A stretch of 64,000 nt of DNA from Acidimicrobiia bacterium (GTDB taxonomy: Bacteria > Actinomycetota > Acidimicrobiia > Acidimicrobiales > Bin134), in assembly GCA_022819825.1 (NCBI GenBank), contig JAJEGM010000053.1:129722-193721 (forward strand), written 5' to 3'. Below the pieces are notes generated by a model. That model was not told the DNA's origin and ran no database searches. It saw only the letters and a list, made by a program, of their open reading frames with translations. Made by a program: the position numbers and the translations under genes. Below are positions 26,907 through 35,220 of the stretch, piece after piece. Position 1 is the first letter of the stretch; each line of letters opens with the position of its first letter.

Positions 26907-27772
26907 GCGACCAAGCCGCCTTCACCAAGGCTCTGATTACTCAGAACAAAGATCCCATTTCCTTCACCGATGTCACCGCTAAGTACGGCAACGGCCACAT
27001 TGCCCTCGCTGGCGTCACCTGCCAATTCGAGCACGGAACGTCTACTGCTCTGGTTGGGGCAAACGGCTCGGGCAAGACCACATTGCTCCGAATGATGTGC
27101 GGTCTTGCCCAACCAACGCATGGGACAATCCACCCAGAACCCTCCAAGAAGACGATCGCTCTGGTGGCCCAGCAGCACGGACAGCGGGGATGGATGCCGT
27201 TGACTGTTTCCAACGTGTTGCGCATGTCCCGCTTCCGCGACCGGGGTTTGATCAAGCGTTTCGGGGCAGCGGACCGCATACTGATCGAGGATGCGGCCGA
27301 ACGCCTCCAGGTGTCCGACCTGGGCACTCGTCAGTTCGGAGAGCTGTCGGGAGGCCAGCGCCAACGGGTAATGGTGGCCCAGGCCTTAGCTCACGATGCC
27401 GATGTGCTGTTGATGGATGAGCCCATAACCGGTTTGGACATGCCCAGTCAGGAGACGATCCTTCGCATCATCGATGAAGAGCGCAGACGGGGTCGAATCG
27501 TGGTTATCTCGACCCATCACATGGACGAGGCCGAACTCTGCGACGAGGTGATTCTCATGGCCAACCGGATAATCGCGTCGGGCACGCCTGGCAAAGTTCT
27601 GACCAACAAGAACCTGCAAGAGGCCTTTGGCCTCCGCATGGCCCACGGCGATGAAGACGATTGCGTGTTCCATGGGGAGCACGACGACCACGCTGACGGG
27701 GTAATTCACGTGTTCAGTGATCATGGTCACGGCCACGACCATGGCCATGGCCACGACCACTACGACTGCTAA
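26903..27772 (+). CDS. ABC transporter ATPase, zinc/manganese type, with His-rich tail
   Basis: 289 residues. Walker A GANGSGKTT, signature LSGGQRQR, Walker B VLLMDEP and the switch His in ISTHHMDE are all present, so the ATPase should be active. It resembles ZnuC-like metal transporters. The C-terminus carries an unusual run of His-Gly/His-Asp (HGHGHDHGHGHDHYDC), a metal-binding tail. No permease or binding protein is in the window, so it must work with a partner encoded elsewhere or as a soluble metal sensor (inference). It is co-transcribed with the GDPD gene. Confidence 0.85.
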   Translation: MSDQAAFTKALITQNKDPISFTDVTAKYGNGHIALAGVTCQFEHGTSTALVGANGSGKTTLLRMMCGLAQPTHGTIHPEPSKKTIALVAQQHGQRGWMPLTVSNVLRMSRFRDRGLIKRFGAADRILIEDAAERLQVSDLGTRQFGELSGGQRQRVMVAQALAHDADVLLMDEPITGLDMPSQETILRIIDEERRRGRIVVISTHHMDEAELCDEVILMANRIIASGTPGKVLTNKNLQEAFGLRMAHGDEDDCVFHGEHDDHADGVIHVFSDHGHGHDHGHGHDHYDC

Positions 27773-27793
27773 ACCTAGGACAACGGCGAGCGG

Positions 27794-28483
27794 TTAGAGC
27801 CGGCCGAACTCGGTTACCGGCCAGAGCCGCAGGAAGGCCTGTCCCACTATCAGGCGTTCTGAGATCGGACCGAACGACCGGCTGTCGGTGGAATTGGCGC
27901 GGTTGTCACCCATAACGAACACATCGCCTGTCCCGATCAAGCAGCCCCCCTCGACGATTGCCGCGCACCCGGAAGGCACATTGCCAGTGGTGATTCCAGG
28001 AGAATGCAGATAAGGCTCATGAAGCCGCTGGCCGTTGATGTACACATCCCCCTCGACAAAGCGGATGACCTCGCCAGGCAGGGCGATGACCCGTTTGATG
28101 AGGTCATCCTCCTGTCGGCCGCTGACTCCCGAGGGCCGCTCGAACACCACAAGGTCGCCGCGATTCACATCGTTGAGGTCATAGCCCAGCTTGTTCACCA
28201 AGACCCGGTCGCCGTTGCCCAGGGTGGGCTCCATGGAAGTGAAACGGATGTAGTAGGCCTGGAACAGCACCGAGCGCAGCACTAGGGCCAACACCAGGGC
28301 CCCAGCCAATACCAGAACCCACTCGGCGACGACCCGGGCACTGGACTTCTTCCGTTTGCCGTCTGTTCCGCTCTCCCGACTGTCCTCAGGAGTCGGCGCG
28401 AACACCGGCTGATCGGCATGCTGGTCCTGCGAAGCTGGCGCAGCTACCGGGCCTGCTTGCTGGTCAGGCTGATCGATGCTCAT
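27794..28483 (-). CDS. lepB: signal peptidase I
   Basis: Removes signal peptides from exported proteins at the outer face of the membrane. 229 residues: a Pro/Gln-rich cytoplasmic N-terminus, one membrane helix (VLVLAGALVLALVLRSVLF), the catalytic Ser83 in FTSMEPTL and the general-base Lys130 in DDLIKRVIALPGE, then GDVFVMGDNRANSTDSRSFG (box E). All family boxes are intact. It lies 14 bases after pafC on the same strand and probably shares its transcript. Confidence 0.95.
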   Translation of the reverse strand: MSIDQPDQQAGPVAAPASQDQHADQPVFAPTPEDSRESGTDGKRKKSSARVVAEWVLVLAGALVLALVLRSVLFQAYYIRFTSMEPTLGNGDRVLVNKLGYDLNDVNRGDLVVFERPSGVSGRQEDDLIKRVIALPGEVIRFVEGDVYINGQRLHEPYLHSPGITTGNVPSGCAAIVEGGCLIGTGDVFVMGDNRANSTDSRSFGPISERLIVGQAFLRLWPVTEFGRL

Positions 28484-28497
28484 GGCGTCGAATACCC

Positions 28498-29475
28498 CTA
28501 TTGGTACCGGGCCAGTACGCGCTGGGCAGCGAGACGAGTCTGGTCCGGGGCTACCGGTGGGTCAGCGCGCCGCAACTCAGCCTGAGACCCGAGCTGGAGC
28601 AACAGCCGCTCGAGCCTGCTGACATGGCTCACGGGCATGGTGGCGTCGACCTCTCCGCTGCTTAGAACCACCTGGTCTTCGGTGGGGTACTTCTCAATGG
28701 CCCAAGAAGCCCCTGGCGATAGCCGCAGCACAACCCGGGGGTCGGTTTCGCGGGCTTCGAAGGCTGAGGGTGCGCCGGTCTCGTCGGGCGGGTCGAACCG
28801 CGCCTCCAACAGTTCTAGCGATCTGATCCGATCAATTCGGAATACCCGCACCCCTTCGGCCTGCTGACAGTGGCCCTGCACATACCAGTTGCCCATATCC
28901 GAGAAAACTCGGAATGGATGAATAACGCGATCGGATTCCTGGCCTCTTCCGAAGCTGAAGTAGCGGACCCTCACTTGGCGGCAATCAGCAACCGCGGCCA
29001 GCAGAGGCTGGACCCATTCGTCGGCCAGCTCTCCCAGGCTGACCGCGAGGTCCTCGCCCATACTCACTCCAAGCCCATCGGCCAGCTTGGCCAATCCCCG
29101 GCTCAAGGGGCCTTCAGGGTCGGCACCGGACAACAGAGCCTCCCCAGCCCCAATAAGACCCAGCGCCTGGCCAGGGGTGAGCCGGAGTGGCCGGGAGAAA
29201 TAGTCGGCGTTGCTGATCGCCACCCAACCGCCGTTGTCATCTTCATCCAGCCCCATCACGTATATCAGCTCGTCTGGCGTGAACGGGTGCAGCCCAACCA
29301 CAAACAGCACTTTCACCAAGTCTTCCCGCAGCTCTGTCTCCGGGTAGTCGAAGCGCTGGGACACCTCGCTCAGCTCGGCGCCTCCTTGGGACATCACCCA
29401 CGGAACCAGTTCCAGCATCCTCCGCAGACGGTCACCAGCGCTCAACCGGCTCATCGGCTCAGTCCTTCGAGCCAA
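28498..29475 (-). CDS. pafC: WYL-domain regulator PafC
   Basis: 325 residues with an N-terminal winged-helix-like DNA-binding part (RLRRMLELVPWVMSQGG), a WYL domain (VRYFSFGRGQESDRVIHPF, then NWYVQGHC) and a C-terminal WCX-like region. With PafB it forms the transcription activator of the LexA-independent DNA-damage response in mycobacteria. It overlaps pafB by 25 bases, so the two are made together. Confidence 0.9.
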   Translation of the reverse strand: MARRTEPMSRLSAGDRLRRMLELVPWVMSQGGAELSEVSQRFDYPETELREDLVKVLFVVGLHPFTPDELIYVMGLDEDDNGGWVAISNADYFSRPLRLTPGQALGLIGAGEALLSGADPEGPLSRGLAKLADGLGVSMGEDLAVSLGELADEWVQPLLAAVADCRQVRVRYFSFGRGQESDRVIHPFRVFSDMGNWYVQGHCQQAEGVRVFRIDRIRSLELLEARFDPPDETGAPSAFEARETDPRVVLRLSPGASWAIEKYPTEDQVVLSSGEVDATMPVSHVSRLERLLLQLGSQAELRRADPPVAPDQTRLAAQRVLARYQ

Positions 29476-30416
29476 GCCACAATGTCGGTGCGGAGTTCAG
29501 GAGGTCCGAGCACTTCGGCATGTTCAAGGAACTCCAAAGCTAGGGATCGGAAGGCGTCTGGGCTTCGAACCACTACCTCGAACACAGCCGAGCCGTCGGA
29601 ACCCCTCTCCGAGGGCTCTTGGCCGAGCCGCCGAGCGGCCCAAACCGCCTGATCGGGATCAACCTTCAATCGGGCGGTGACAGCCGGGCCGCTTCCGAAC
29701 TTCCAGGGCTGGAATGGCGCCCAGCCTGTGGTTCCCTCCCGCTGCTGAAAGCCGCCTGGCGATCCCAAAGACATATCGCCTTCAATCCGGTCCACCCGGA
29801 AGGTGCGCTTGTCTTCCCGCCCTCGGTCGTGTCCGACCACGTACCAGTGGCCTTGGTCGAAGGCCAGAGTCCAAGGCTCCACTGAACGGGGCTGACCGCC
29901 ATAGGTGAACTCGGCCACCCGCTGTTCGGTGACTGCCTGGAAGAGCTCAGCCAGGGCGGGATGCACAGGCACCGCGGCCAACTCAGCCTCGGTCCCCTCC
30001 CCCACTCGACCGCCTAGCTTCCACAGGGCCTCGGTGCCTGAGACCCCGTCGAAACGAACCGCAGTGGCGGCCCGGTGTAAAGCGGCGAGCTCGTCAGCCT
30101 CAAAATCCATCTCTGGCAGTGAGTAGTCCTGCTTGCGAATCCGGTACCCCCAGGTCTCCCGTTCTTGGCCGGGTACTGGTCCGGCGATAACCGGTATGCC
30201 GGCATCGGCCAACTGGTTCATATCCCGGTGGAAGGCCCTCTTGGCGGCGGCTCCGTTTTCGGGGTAGCCAGCCGAATCGTCTCCTCGGGAAGTCCCAACC
30301 CTTTCCAGCAACTCTTCAATGGACAAAAAGCGGGGAGTCTCGATCAGTGCGGCTATGAGTCGAAGCAAGCGCTCCAGCCTTACCTGCTCTGGCTTTCGTC
30401 TCGACCCGGCAACCAT
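29451..30416 (-). CDS. pafB: WYL-domain regulator PafB
   Basis: 321 residues. N-terminal helix-turn-helix (RLLRLIAALIETPRFLSIEEL), WYL domain (AEFTYGGQPRSVEPWTLAF, then GHWYVVGHD) and C-terminal WCX part. Partner of PafC; PafBC activates DNA-repair genes. It starts 31 bases after pafA on the same strand, the standard actinobacterial pafA-pafB-pafC order. Confidence 0.9.
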   Translation of the reverse strand: MVAGSRRKPEQVRLERLLRLIAALIETPRFLSIEELLERVGTSRGDDSAGYPENGAAAKRAFHRDMNQLADAGIPVIAGPVPGQERETWGYRIRKQDYSLPEMDFEADELAALHRAATAVRFDGVSGTEALWKLGGRVGEGTEAELAAVPVHPALAELFQAVTEQRVAEFTYGGQPRSVEPWTLAFDQGHWYVVGHDRGREDKRTFRVDRIEGDMSLGSPGGFQQREGTTGWAPFQPWKFGSGPAVTARLKVDPDQAVWAARRLGQEPSERGSDGSAVFEVVVRSPDAFRSLALEFLEHAEVLGPPELRTDIVAWLEGLSR

Positions 30417-30447
30417 CAGCGCCCCTGCTCTGGCTTGCGCCCGGACA

Positions 30448-31806
30448 TCACAAGGATTCGATCAGCTTTTCCACCCGCTCGTCATGGGCTCGGAACGGGT
30501 CTTTGCAGAGGACGGTCCGTTGGGCTTGGTCGTTCAACTTCAGATGCACCCAGTCCACGGTGTAGTCCCGCTTGCGCTCCTTTGCCCGTCGAATGAACTC
30601 TCCCCGGAGTCGGGCCCGAGTAGTGGCGGGCGGGTGCTCGACCGCATGGCTGATCTCGTCGTCGACGCACATCCGCTCGGCCAAGCCCCGATTCTGCATC
30701 CGGTAGAACAAGCTGCGCGAGCGGTTCACGTCGTGGTACTGAAGATCCAGCAGGGCCACCCGGGAGTCGCCGAGACCAAGGCCGTGGCGTTCACGGTAGG
30801 CTTCGATTAGGTGGTACTTCATCACCCAATCGCATTCCCGGGTCAAACCTAGGGGATCCTTGGCGATCTGGACCAGGCAATGCTCCCACATCTGCAGGGC
30901 CTGCTTGTCTTGGGGCTCTAGCTCCCGACTGTCGGCGTACTTGAGCGCCCGGTCGAGGTACTCAGACTGGATATCCAGTGCGCTGACCTCACGGCCGCTG
31001 GCCAGGCGTATCCGCCGAGTGCAGGTGGGGTCATGGCTGATTTCTCGGATAGCCCGGATCGGGTTGTCCAGGGTCATGTCTCTCAACGCCACCGATGGGT
31101 CTTCCAACATCCGCAGCAGGATGCTGGTCGCTCCTGTCTTCAAGAATGTGGCGTATTCGCTCATATTGGAATCGCCCACGATCACGTGCAGCCTCCGATA
31201 CCGCTCAGCGTCAGCGTGGGGCTCATCGCGGGTGTTGATGATCGGCCGAGAACGGGTGGTCGCGCTGGAAACCCCCTCCCAGATGTGCTCGGCTCTTTGG
31301 CTCATGCAGTAGGTGGCCCCGCGAGCCGTCTGGAGCACCTTGCCCGCCCCGGCATAGATCTGGCGGCTGACCAGGAACGGAATCAGGACCTCCGCGTACT
31401 CGGAGAAGTCGTCGCGCCGACTGGTCAGGTAGTTCTCGTGGCAGCCATAACTGTTGCCCGCCGAATCGGTGTTGTTCTTGAACAGGTAGATGTCCCCCTG
31501 AATCCCTTCTTCCCGCAACCGCTGCTCGGCGCTCTCAATAAGCGTTTCCAGAATCCGTTCGCCGGCCTTGTCATGGGCCACCAAGTCGTAGACAGAGTCG
31601 CACTCTGGGGTGGCGTACTCGGGGTGCGAACCCACGTCGAGGTAGAGCCGGGCGCCATTGACCAGAAAGACATTGCTGCTACGGCCCCATGACACAACCC
31701 GGCGGAACAGATAGCGGGCCACCTCGTCGGGGCTGAGCCGGCGATGTCCGCGCAGCGCGCAGGTAACGCCGTACTCATTCTCTATCCCGAAAATGCGCCG
31801 CTCCAT
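30448..31806 (-). CDS. pafA: Pup-protein ligase PafA
   Basis: Attaches Pup through its C-terminal Glu to lysines of target proteins, using ATP. 452 residues, the usual length. The N-terminus [13 protein letters not shown] carries the ATP/metal-site Glu of the carboxylate-amine-ligase fold; [17 protein letters not shown] and [16 protein letters not shown] are family blocks. ATG 31806 is preceded two bases earlier by the stop of a tiny ORF that duplicates this start (31809-31844). It sits between prcA and pafB. Confidence 0.97.
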   Translation of the reverse strand: MERRIFGIENEYGVTCALRGHRRLSPDEVARYLFRRVVSWGRSSNVFLVNGARLYLDVGSHPEYATPECDSVYDLVAHDKAGERILETLIESAEQRLREEGIQGDIYLFKNNTDSAGNSYGCHENYLTSRRDDFSEYAEVLIPFLVSRQIYAGAGKVLQTARGATYCMSQRAEHIWEGVSSATTRSRPIINTRDEPHADAERYRRLHVIVGDSNMSEYATFLKTGATSILLRMLEDPSVALRDMTLDNPIRAIREISHDPTCTRRIRLASGREVSALDIQSEYLDRALKYADSRELEPQDKQALQMWEHCLVQIAKDPLGLTRECDWVMKYHLIEAYRERHGLGLGDSRVALLDLQYHDVNRSRSLFYRMQNRGLAERMCVDDEISHAVEHPPATTRARLRGEFIRRAKERKRDYTVDWVHLKLNDQAQRTVLCKDPFRAHDERVEKLIESL

Positions 31807-31808
31807 GC

Positions 31809-31844
31809 CTACTCGTTCTCGATCCCGAGATCCCGCCGGTTCAT
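31809..31844 (-). other. 11-codon coupled mini-ORF duplicating the pafA start
   Basis: ATG at 31844 overlaps the prcA stop (TGATG) and encodes [11 protein letters not shown] followed by TAG, two bases before the pafA ATG. It mirrors pafA's own start, [11 protein letters not shown], with 8 of 11 residues the same and about 79 percent DNA identity over 38 bases. A one-base deletion (TACGGC to TAGGC) makes the stop. It may be only a decayed duplicate, or it may act in re-initiation. Confidence 0.45.
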
Positions 31845-32521
31845 CAGTTCAACAACTCGGCCAGTTCGTCGCCTTCGATCCTCTGGAACGCCCTCCGACC
31901 GGTCTCCCGAACCAAGAGAGCCACCTCGAGGTCGTCGGCTTCCAGTGTGCGCTCCTGACCGCTCAGCGCGGCCGAGGAGGCCTTGACGGCATCGCCCACT
32001 TCCCATTCACCGTCGTAGGTCTGACCCAATTGCTCGGCAATCGAGTCGGCCTCTCCCCCCAACACGGTGTAGCCGGACTCATCGTTGACAGTGCCGTCGT
32101 AGAGCACGTGGAACATCTGATCGCCACCGGGATCAGACGCCACTTCAGCCACCAGTATTTCCACTTCCATCGGCTTCATCTCATGGGTGAAGGTCTGGCC
32201 TAGAACTTGGGCATATTGATTGGCCAGACTCCGGGCGTCCACGTCGTCGCGGCTGTAGGTGTAGCCCTTGAGGTCGGCATGGCGCACGCCGGCGATACGG
32301 AGCTGATCAAACTCGTTGTAGCGGCCGACACCAGCAAATGCGATCCGATCGTAGATTTCGCTCACCTTCCGCAACGTGTTCGACCGATTCTCCGCACAGA
32401 TCAAAATGCCGTTGCTGATGCTGAGCGCAGTCAGGGCCCGACCTCGGGCGATTCCCTTGCGGGCAAAGTCAGCCCGATCCTTCATCAGCTGCTCGGGCGC
32501 GACGTAGAAGGGCATGGTCAT
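31844..32521 (-). CDS. prcA: 20S proteasome alpha subunit
   Basis: 225 residues. Forms the outer seven-membered rings that gate the proteasome and receive Mpa. The N-terminus [20 protein letters not shown] is the gate region and alpha H0 helix; [21 protein letters not shown] begins the Ntn-hydrolase fold, without a catalytic Thr as expected for alpha. It overlaps the prcB stop by 4 bases (ATGA), ensuring equal production. Confidence 0.97.
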   Translation of the reverse strand: MTMPFYVAPEQLMKDRADFARKGIARGRALTALSISNGILICAENRSNTLRKVSEIYDRIAFAGVGRYNEFDQLRIAGVRHADLKGYTYSRDDVDARSLANQYAQVLGQTFTHEMKPMEVEILVAEVASDPGGDQMFHVLYDGTVNDESGYTVLGGEADSIAEQLGQTYDGEWEVGDAVKASSAALSGQERTLEADDLEVALLVRETGRRAFQRIEGDELAELLN

Positions 32522-33318
32522 TCGAAATCACCCCCCTGGCTCTCCAAACTGGCCAGGAGATCCCGGAACCGTGCCTCCACATCGGCATCGGCCACTCGCT
32601 CGAACCCATCGGCACCGATAACCGCCACCACCGGGTATATGCCCCGCACTAAATCGGGACCGCCAGTGGCGGAGTCCTCCTCTGCGGTGCGGAACAGAGC
32701 CGACACCGCCAAATCAATCATCTCATCGGCGTCAGCCCCAGGTCGGTACCCCAATTTGATCACCGTTCCTGCATGCAGGCTTCCGGAACCACCGACCGCG
32801 TATTCCCGCTCTTCGTAACGGCCTCCGGTCACGTCGTACTGGAACAGCCGACCGACTTCTCGAGTCGTGTCGTAGCCGGCAAACAGCGGGACCACGGCAA
32901 ACCCCTGCATGGCCGCGGGCAAGTTGTTCCGAACCATCATGCCCAGCTGATTGGCCTTTCCGTCCAGGCTGAGACCCTTGCCCTCCACCTTCTCATAATG
33001 CTCAAGCTGCAACTGGAACAGCCGAACCATCTCCATGGCCGGCCCGGCAGCTCCGGCGATGGCCACCCCGGAATGCCGGTCGGCGGGGAAAACCTTCTCA
33101 ATCGTGCGATGGCTGATGAGGTGCCCTGCAGTGGCTCGACGGTCCCCCGCCATCACCACTCCCTGCTGGCAGCGAATGGCGACCACGGTGGTGGCATGAG
33201 TTATAGCGAGATCGGCAGCCGGGACGTCGGGATCGGGCGGCGCCAACCCGGTGGAGCGAAGCAAAGCCGCAAAGTTGGGGCCCGGGTCGCCCCCGGCTTC
33301 AAATAGGGGCAACGTCAC
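32518..33318 (-). CDS. prcB: 20S proteasome beta subunit
   Basis: 266 residues. Catalytic subunit of the proteasome. An N-terminal propeptide of about 42 residues ends at HA, and the mature chain begins at Thr43 (TTVVAIRCQQGVVMAGDRRA), the N-terminal nucleophile exposed by autocleavage. The Asp and Lys-equivalent neighbourhood (AGDRRATAG) is intact. It starts at GTG 33318, 65 bases after pup, and overlaps prcA. Confidence 0.97.
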   Translation of the reverse strand: MTLPLFEAGGDPGPNFAALLRSTGLAPPDPDVPAADLAITHATTVVAIRCQQGVVMAGDRRATAGHLISHRTIEKVFPADRHSGVAIAGAAGPAMEMVRLFQLQLEHYEKVEGKGLSLDGKANQLGMMVRNNLPAAMQGFAVVPLFAGYDTTREVGRLFQYDVTGGRYEEREYAVGGSGSLHAGTVIKLGYRPGADADEMIDLAVSALFRTAEEDSATGGPDLVRGIYPVVAVIGADGFERVADADVEARFRDLLASLESQGGDFE

Positions 33319-33383
33319 AATTGGCAGACTACCGCGATGAGGTCTAAACCGCGCCGGTCCAAACGATCGACTGCCACAAAGGG

Positions 33384-33578
33384 CTACTGCCCGCCCTTCT
33401 GGATATATGACTTCACGAAGTCCTCGGCATTGGTCTCCAACACCTCGTCGATCTCATCCAGCAGGTCGTCGAGTTCGGCCTTCAACTCCTCGACTTGTTC
33501 CGAGGCCGCCGGAGCGTCTTCAACTTCAGTCTGCTCGCGTTGAGGCGCCGGTTTCTTAATCTGCTCTCTTTCCGCCAT
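33384..33578 (-). CDS. pup: prokaryotic ubiquitin-like protein Pup
   Basis: 64 residues, the small disordered tag joined to proteins for degradation. It is rich in Glu/Gln/Asp, with the coiled-coil segment SEQVEELKAELDDLLDEIDE that binds Mpa, and ends ...YIQKGGQ. The C-terminal Gln needs deamidation to Glu by Dop before ligation, and Dop is the gene just upstream. ATG 33578 is preferred to the upstream codon at 33632 because it gives the standard Pup length and follows GAGGGGAATGAG. Confidence 0.97.
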   Translation of the reverse strand: MAEREQIKKPAPQREQTEVEDAPAASEQVEELKAELDDLLDEIDEVLETNAEDFVKSYIQKGGQ

Positions 33579-33657
33579 CTCATTCCCCTCATGCCCGAGT
33601 TCGTGTGGATCACGATATCGCGCCCACACCAAGGTGAGGGCAATTCGCGGAGGGGCT

Positions 33658-35181
33658 TCAGCGGGTGCCTGATTCTCTTAGCCGATTCAACAGATCAGCA
33701 GCGGTGTCGCAGTCAGCCAAGAGTTGACCGACATGGTCTGCGGTTCCCCGGGAGGGCTCCATCATGGGCACCCGCCGCAGCGGCTCGTCGCCCACATCGA
33801 ACACGATCGAGTCCCAGTTGGCGGCCACAATGCTGGAGGCCCATCGTTTGAGGCACTGACCTCGAAAATAGGCCCGAGTGTCCAATGGCGGCTCGGTGAT
33901 GGCTGCTTGCGCGCCGTCGGCGGAGATCAACGATTCCAAACCCGCCCTGGCCGCAACCGACCGCTCGGGCCGCAAGTCGTGGTACTGGAGGTCGAGTGCA
34001 GCCAACCGAGCATCGTCAGGGCGCAGGTCGTGGCGCCGGGCCAAGCCCTGGATCAGCCGATACTTCGCCACCCAGTCAAGCTGGCCGGCCAGGGTTACCG
34101 GATCGGCTTCCAGACCGGCCAAGACCTGCTCCCACCGGTCGATAACCATCTCGCCCACCGAGCCGCCCACTGTGTCGAGCCCATGGCTGTCGGCATACTT
34201 CCGGGCCTGGTCCAACAGGTCCCACTGGATCTCCAGCGCAGTGGCAGATGTTCCATCGGCCAGCTCCAGGGGTTTGGCCAGGCTCAGGTCGTAGGACACC
34301 TGCCGCATGGCGAGCACTGGCATTCGAAAGCGAAACTCCCGGGGCAAGACGTTGTCCTCCACCATGGCCAGGACGATGGCAGTGGTTCCCACCTTGAGGA
34401 AGGTCGCCACCTCCGACATGTTGGCGTCACCGGCGATCACGTGAAGGCGGCGATAGTGCCGGGCATCGGCGTGAGGCTCATCCCGGGTGTTGATGATGGG
34501 GCGTTTGAGGGTGGTTTCCAGCCCCACCTCCTCTTCAAAGAAATCGGCCCGCTGGGTGATCTGGAACGGAACGTCTTCGGTAGTCAGACCCGGTGCCTCG
34601 GAGCCCACTTTGCCCGAGCCGGTGAAGATCTGGCGAGTCACCAAATGGGCGGTGGCATGGACCACTATCTGGGAAAAAGGAGTGGCGCGCGCCATGAGGT
34701 AGTTCTCATGGCACCCATAACTGTTGCCCTTGCCGTCGGAATTGTTCTTGTACACCACGAGCTCTTGGCCCGGGGGCAGCATCTGGGCGGCCGCTTCCAT
34801 GGAGCGCCTGAGAATCAGTTCGGCGGCCTTGTCATAGCGAGTCACGTCCAAGGCATTGCTGCACTCGGGGGTGGACAACTCGGGATGAGCATGGTCCACG
34901 TAGTAGCGAGCTCCGTTGGTAAGCACGGCATTCACCAAATGGGTCTCGATCTCGGGGGCCAACGACCCCAAAGGAGCAATGCCCCGGATGTCATTGCCCG
35001 GCATCTCGTCTTCGAAATCCCAGGTCACTCCGGCAGCCGGTCCACCCTCCCCCGTGCGCTCAACTTCAGACAGATAGGAGTTGATGAGCAGGGACGAAGC
35101 CGCGATCGGATTGGCATCGTCGGTGCCGGTGTGTGCGATCCCGAACTCGGTCTCGATGCCGCAGATCTTGGGAACCGCCAT
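33658..35181 (-). CDS. dop: Pup deamidase/depupylase Dop
   Basis: 507 residues from ATG 35181 (MAVPKICGIETEFG). Paralogue of PafA that converts the Pup C-terminal Gln to Glu and also removes Pup from targets. Shared fold blocks are GIETEFG, YYVDHAHPELSTPECS and [17 protein letters not shown]. The Dop-specific insertion early in the protein (VTWDFEDEMPGNDIRG) contains the flexible Dop loop region. It is followed 79 bases later by pup and preceded by mpa. Confidence 0.95.
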   Translation of the reverse strand: MAVPKICGIETEFGIAHTGTDDANPIAASSLLINSYLSEVERTGEGGPAAGVTWDFEDEMPGNDIRGIAPLGSLAPEIETHLVNAVLTNGARYYVDHAHPELSTPECSNALDVTRYDKAAELILRRSMEAAAQMLPPGQELVVYKNNSDGKGNSYGCHENYLMARATPFSQIVVHATAHLVTRQIFTGSGKVGSEAPGLTTEDVPFQITQRADFFEEEVGLETTLKRPIINTRDEPHADARHYRRLHVIAGDANMSEVATFLKVGTTAIVLAMVEDNVLPREFRFRMPVLAMRQVSYDLSLAKPLELADGTSATALEIQWDLLDQARKYADSHGLDTVGGSVGEMVIDRWEQVLAGLEADPVTLAGQLDWVAKYRLIQGLARRHDLRPDDARLAALDLQYHDLRPERSVAARAGLESLISADGAQAAITEPPLDTRAYFRGQCLKRWASSIVAANWDSIVFDVGDEPLRRVPMMEPSRGTADHVGQLLADCDTAADLLNRLRESGTR

Positions 35182-35220
35182 GCAGGGCACGCTACATGAC
35201 TTAGGGGGTGGGTCTGGGGC

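Noticed and set aside
33724-35199. 491-residue plus-strand ORF opposite dop
   Set aside because: Antisense shadow; the minus strand carries unmistakable Dop motifs.
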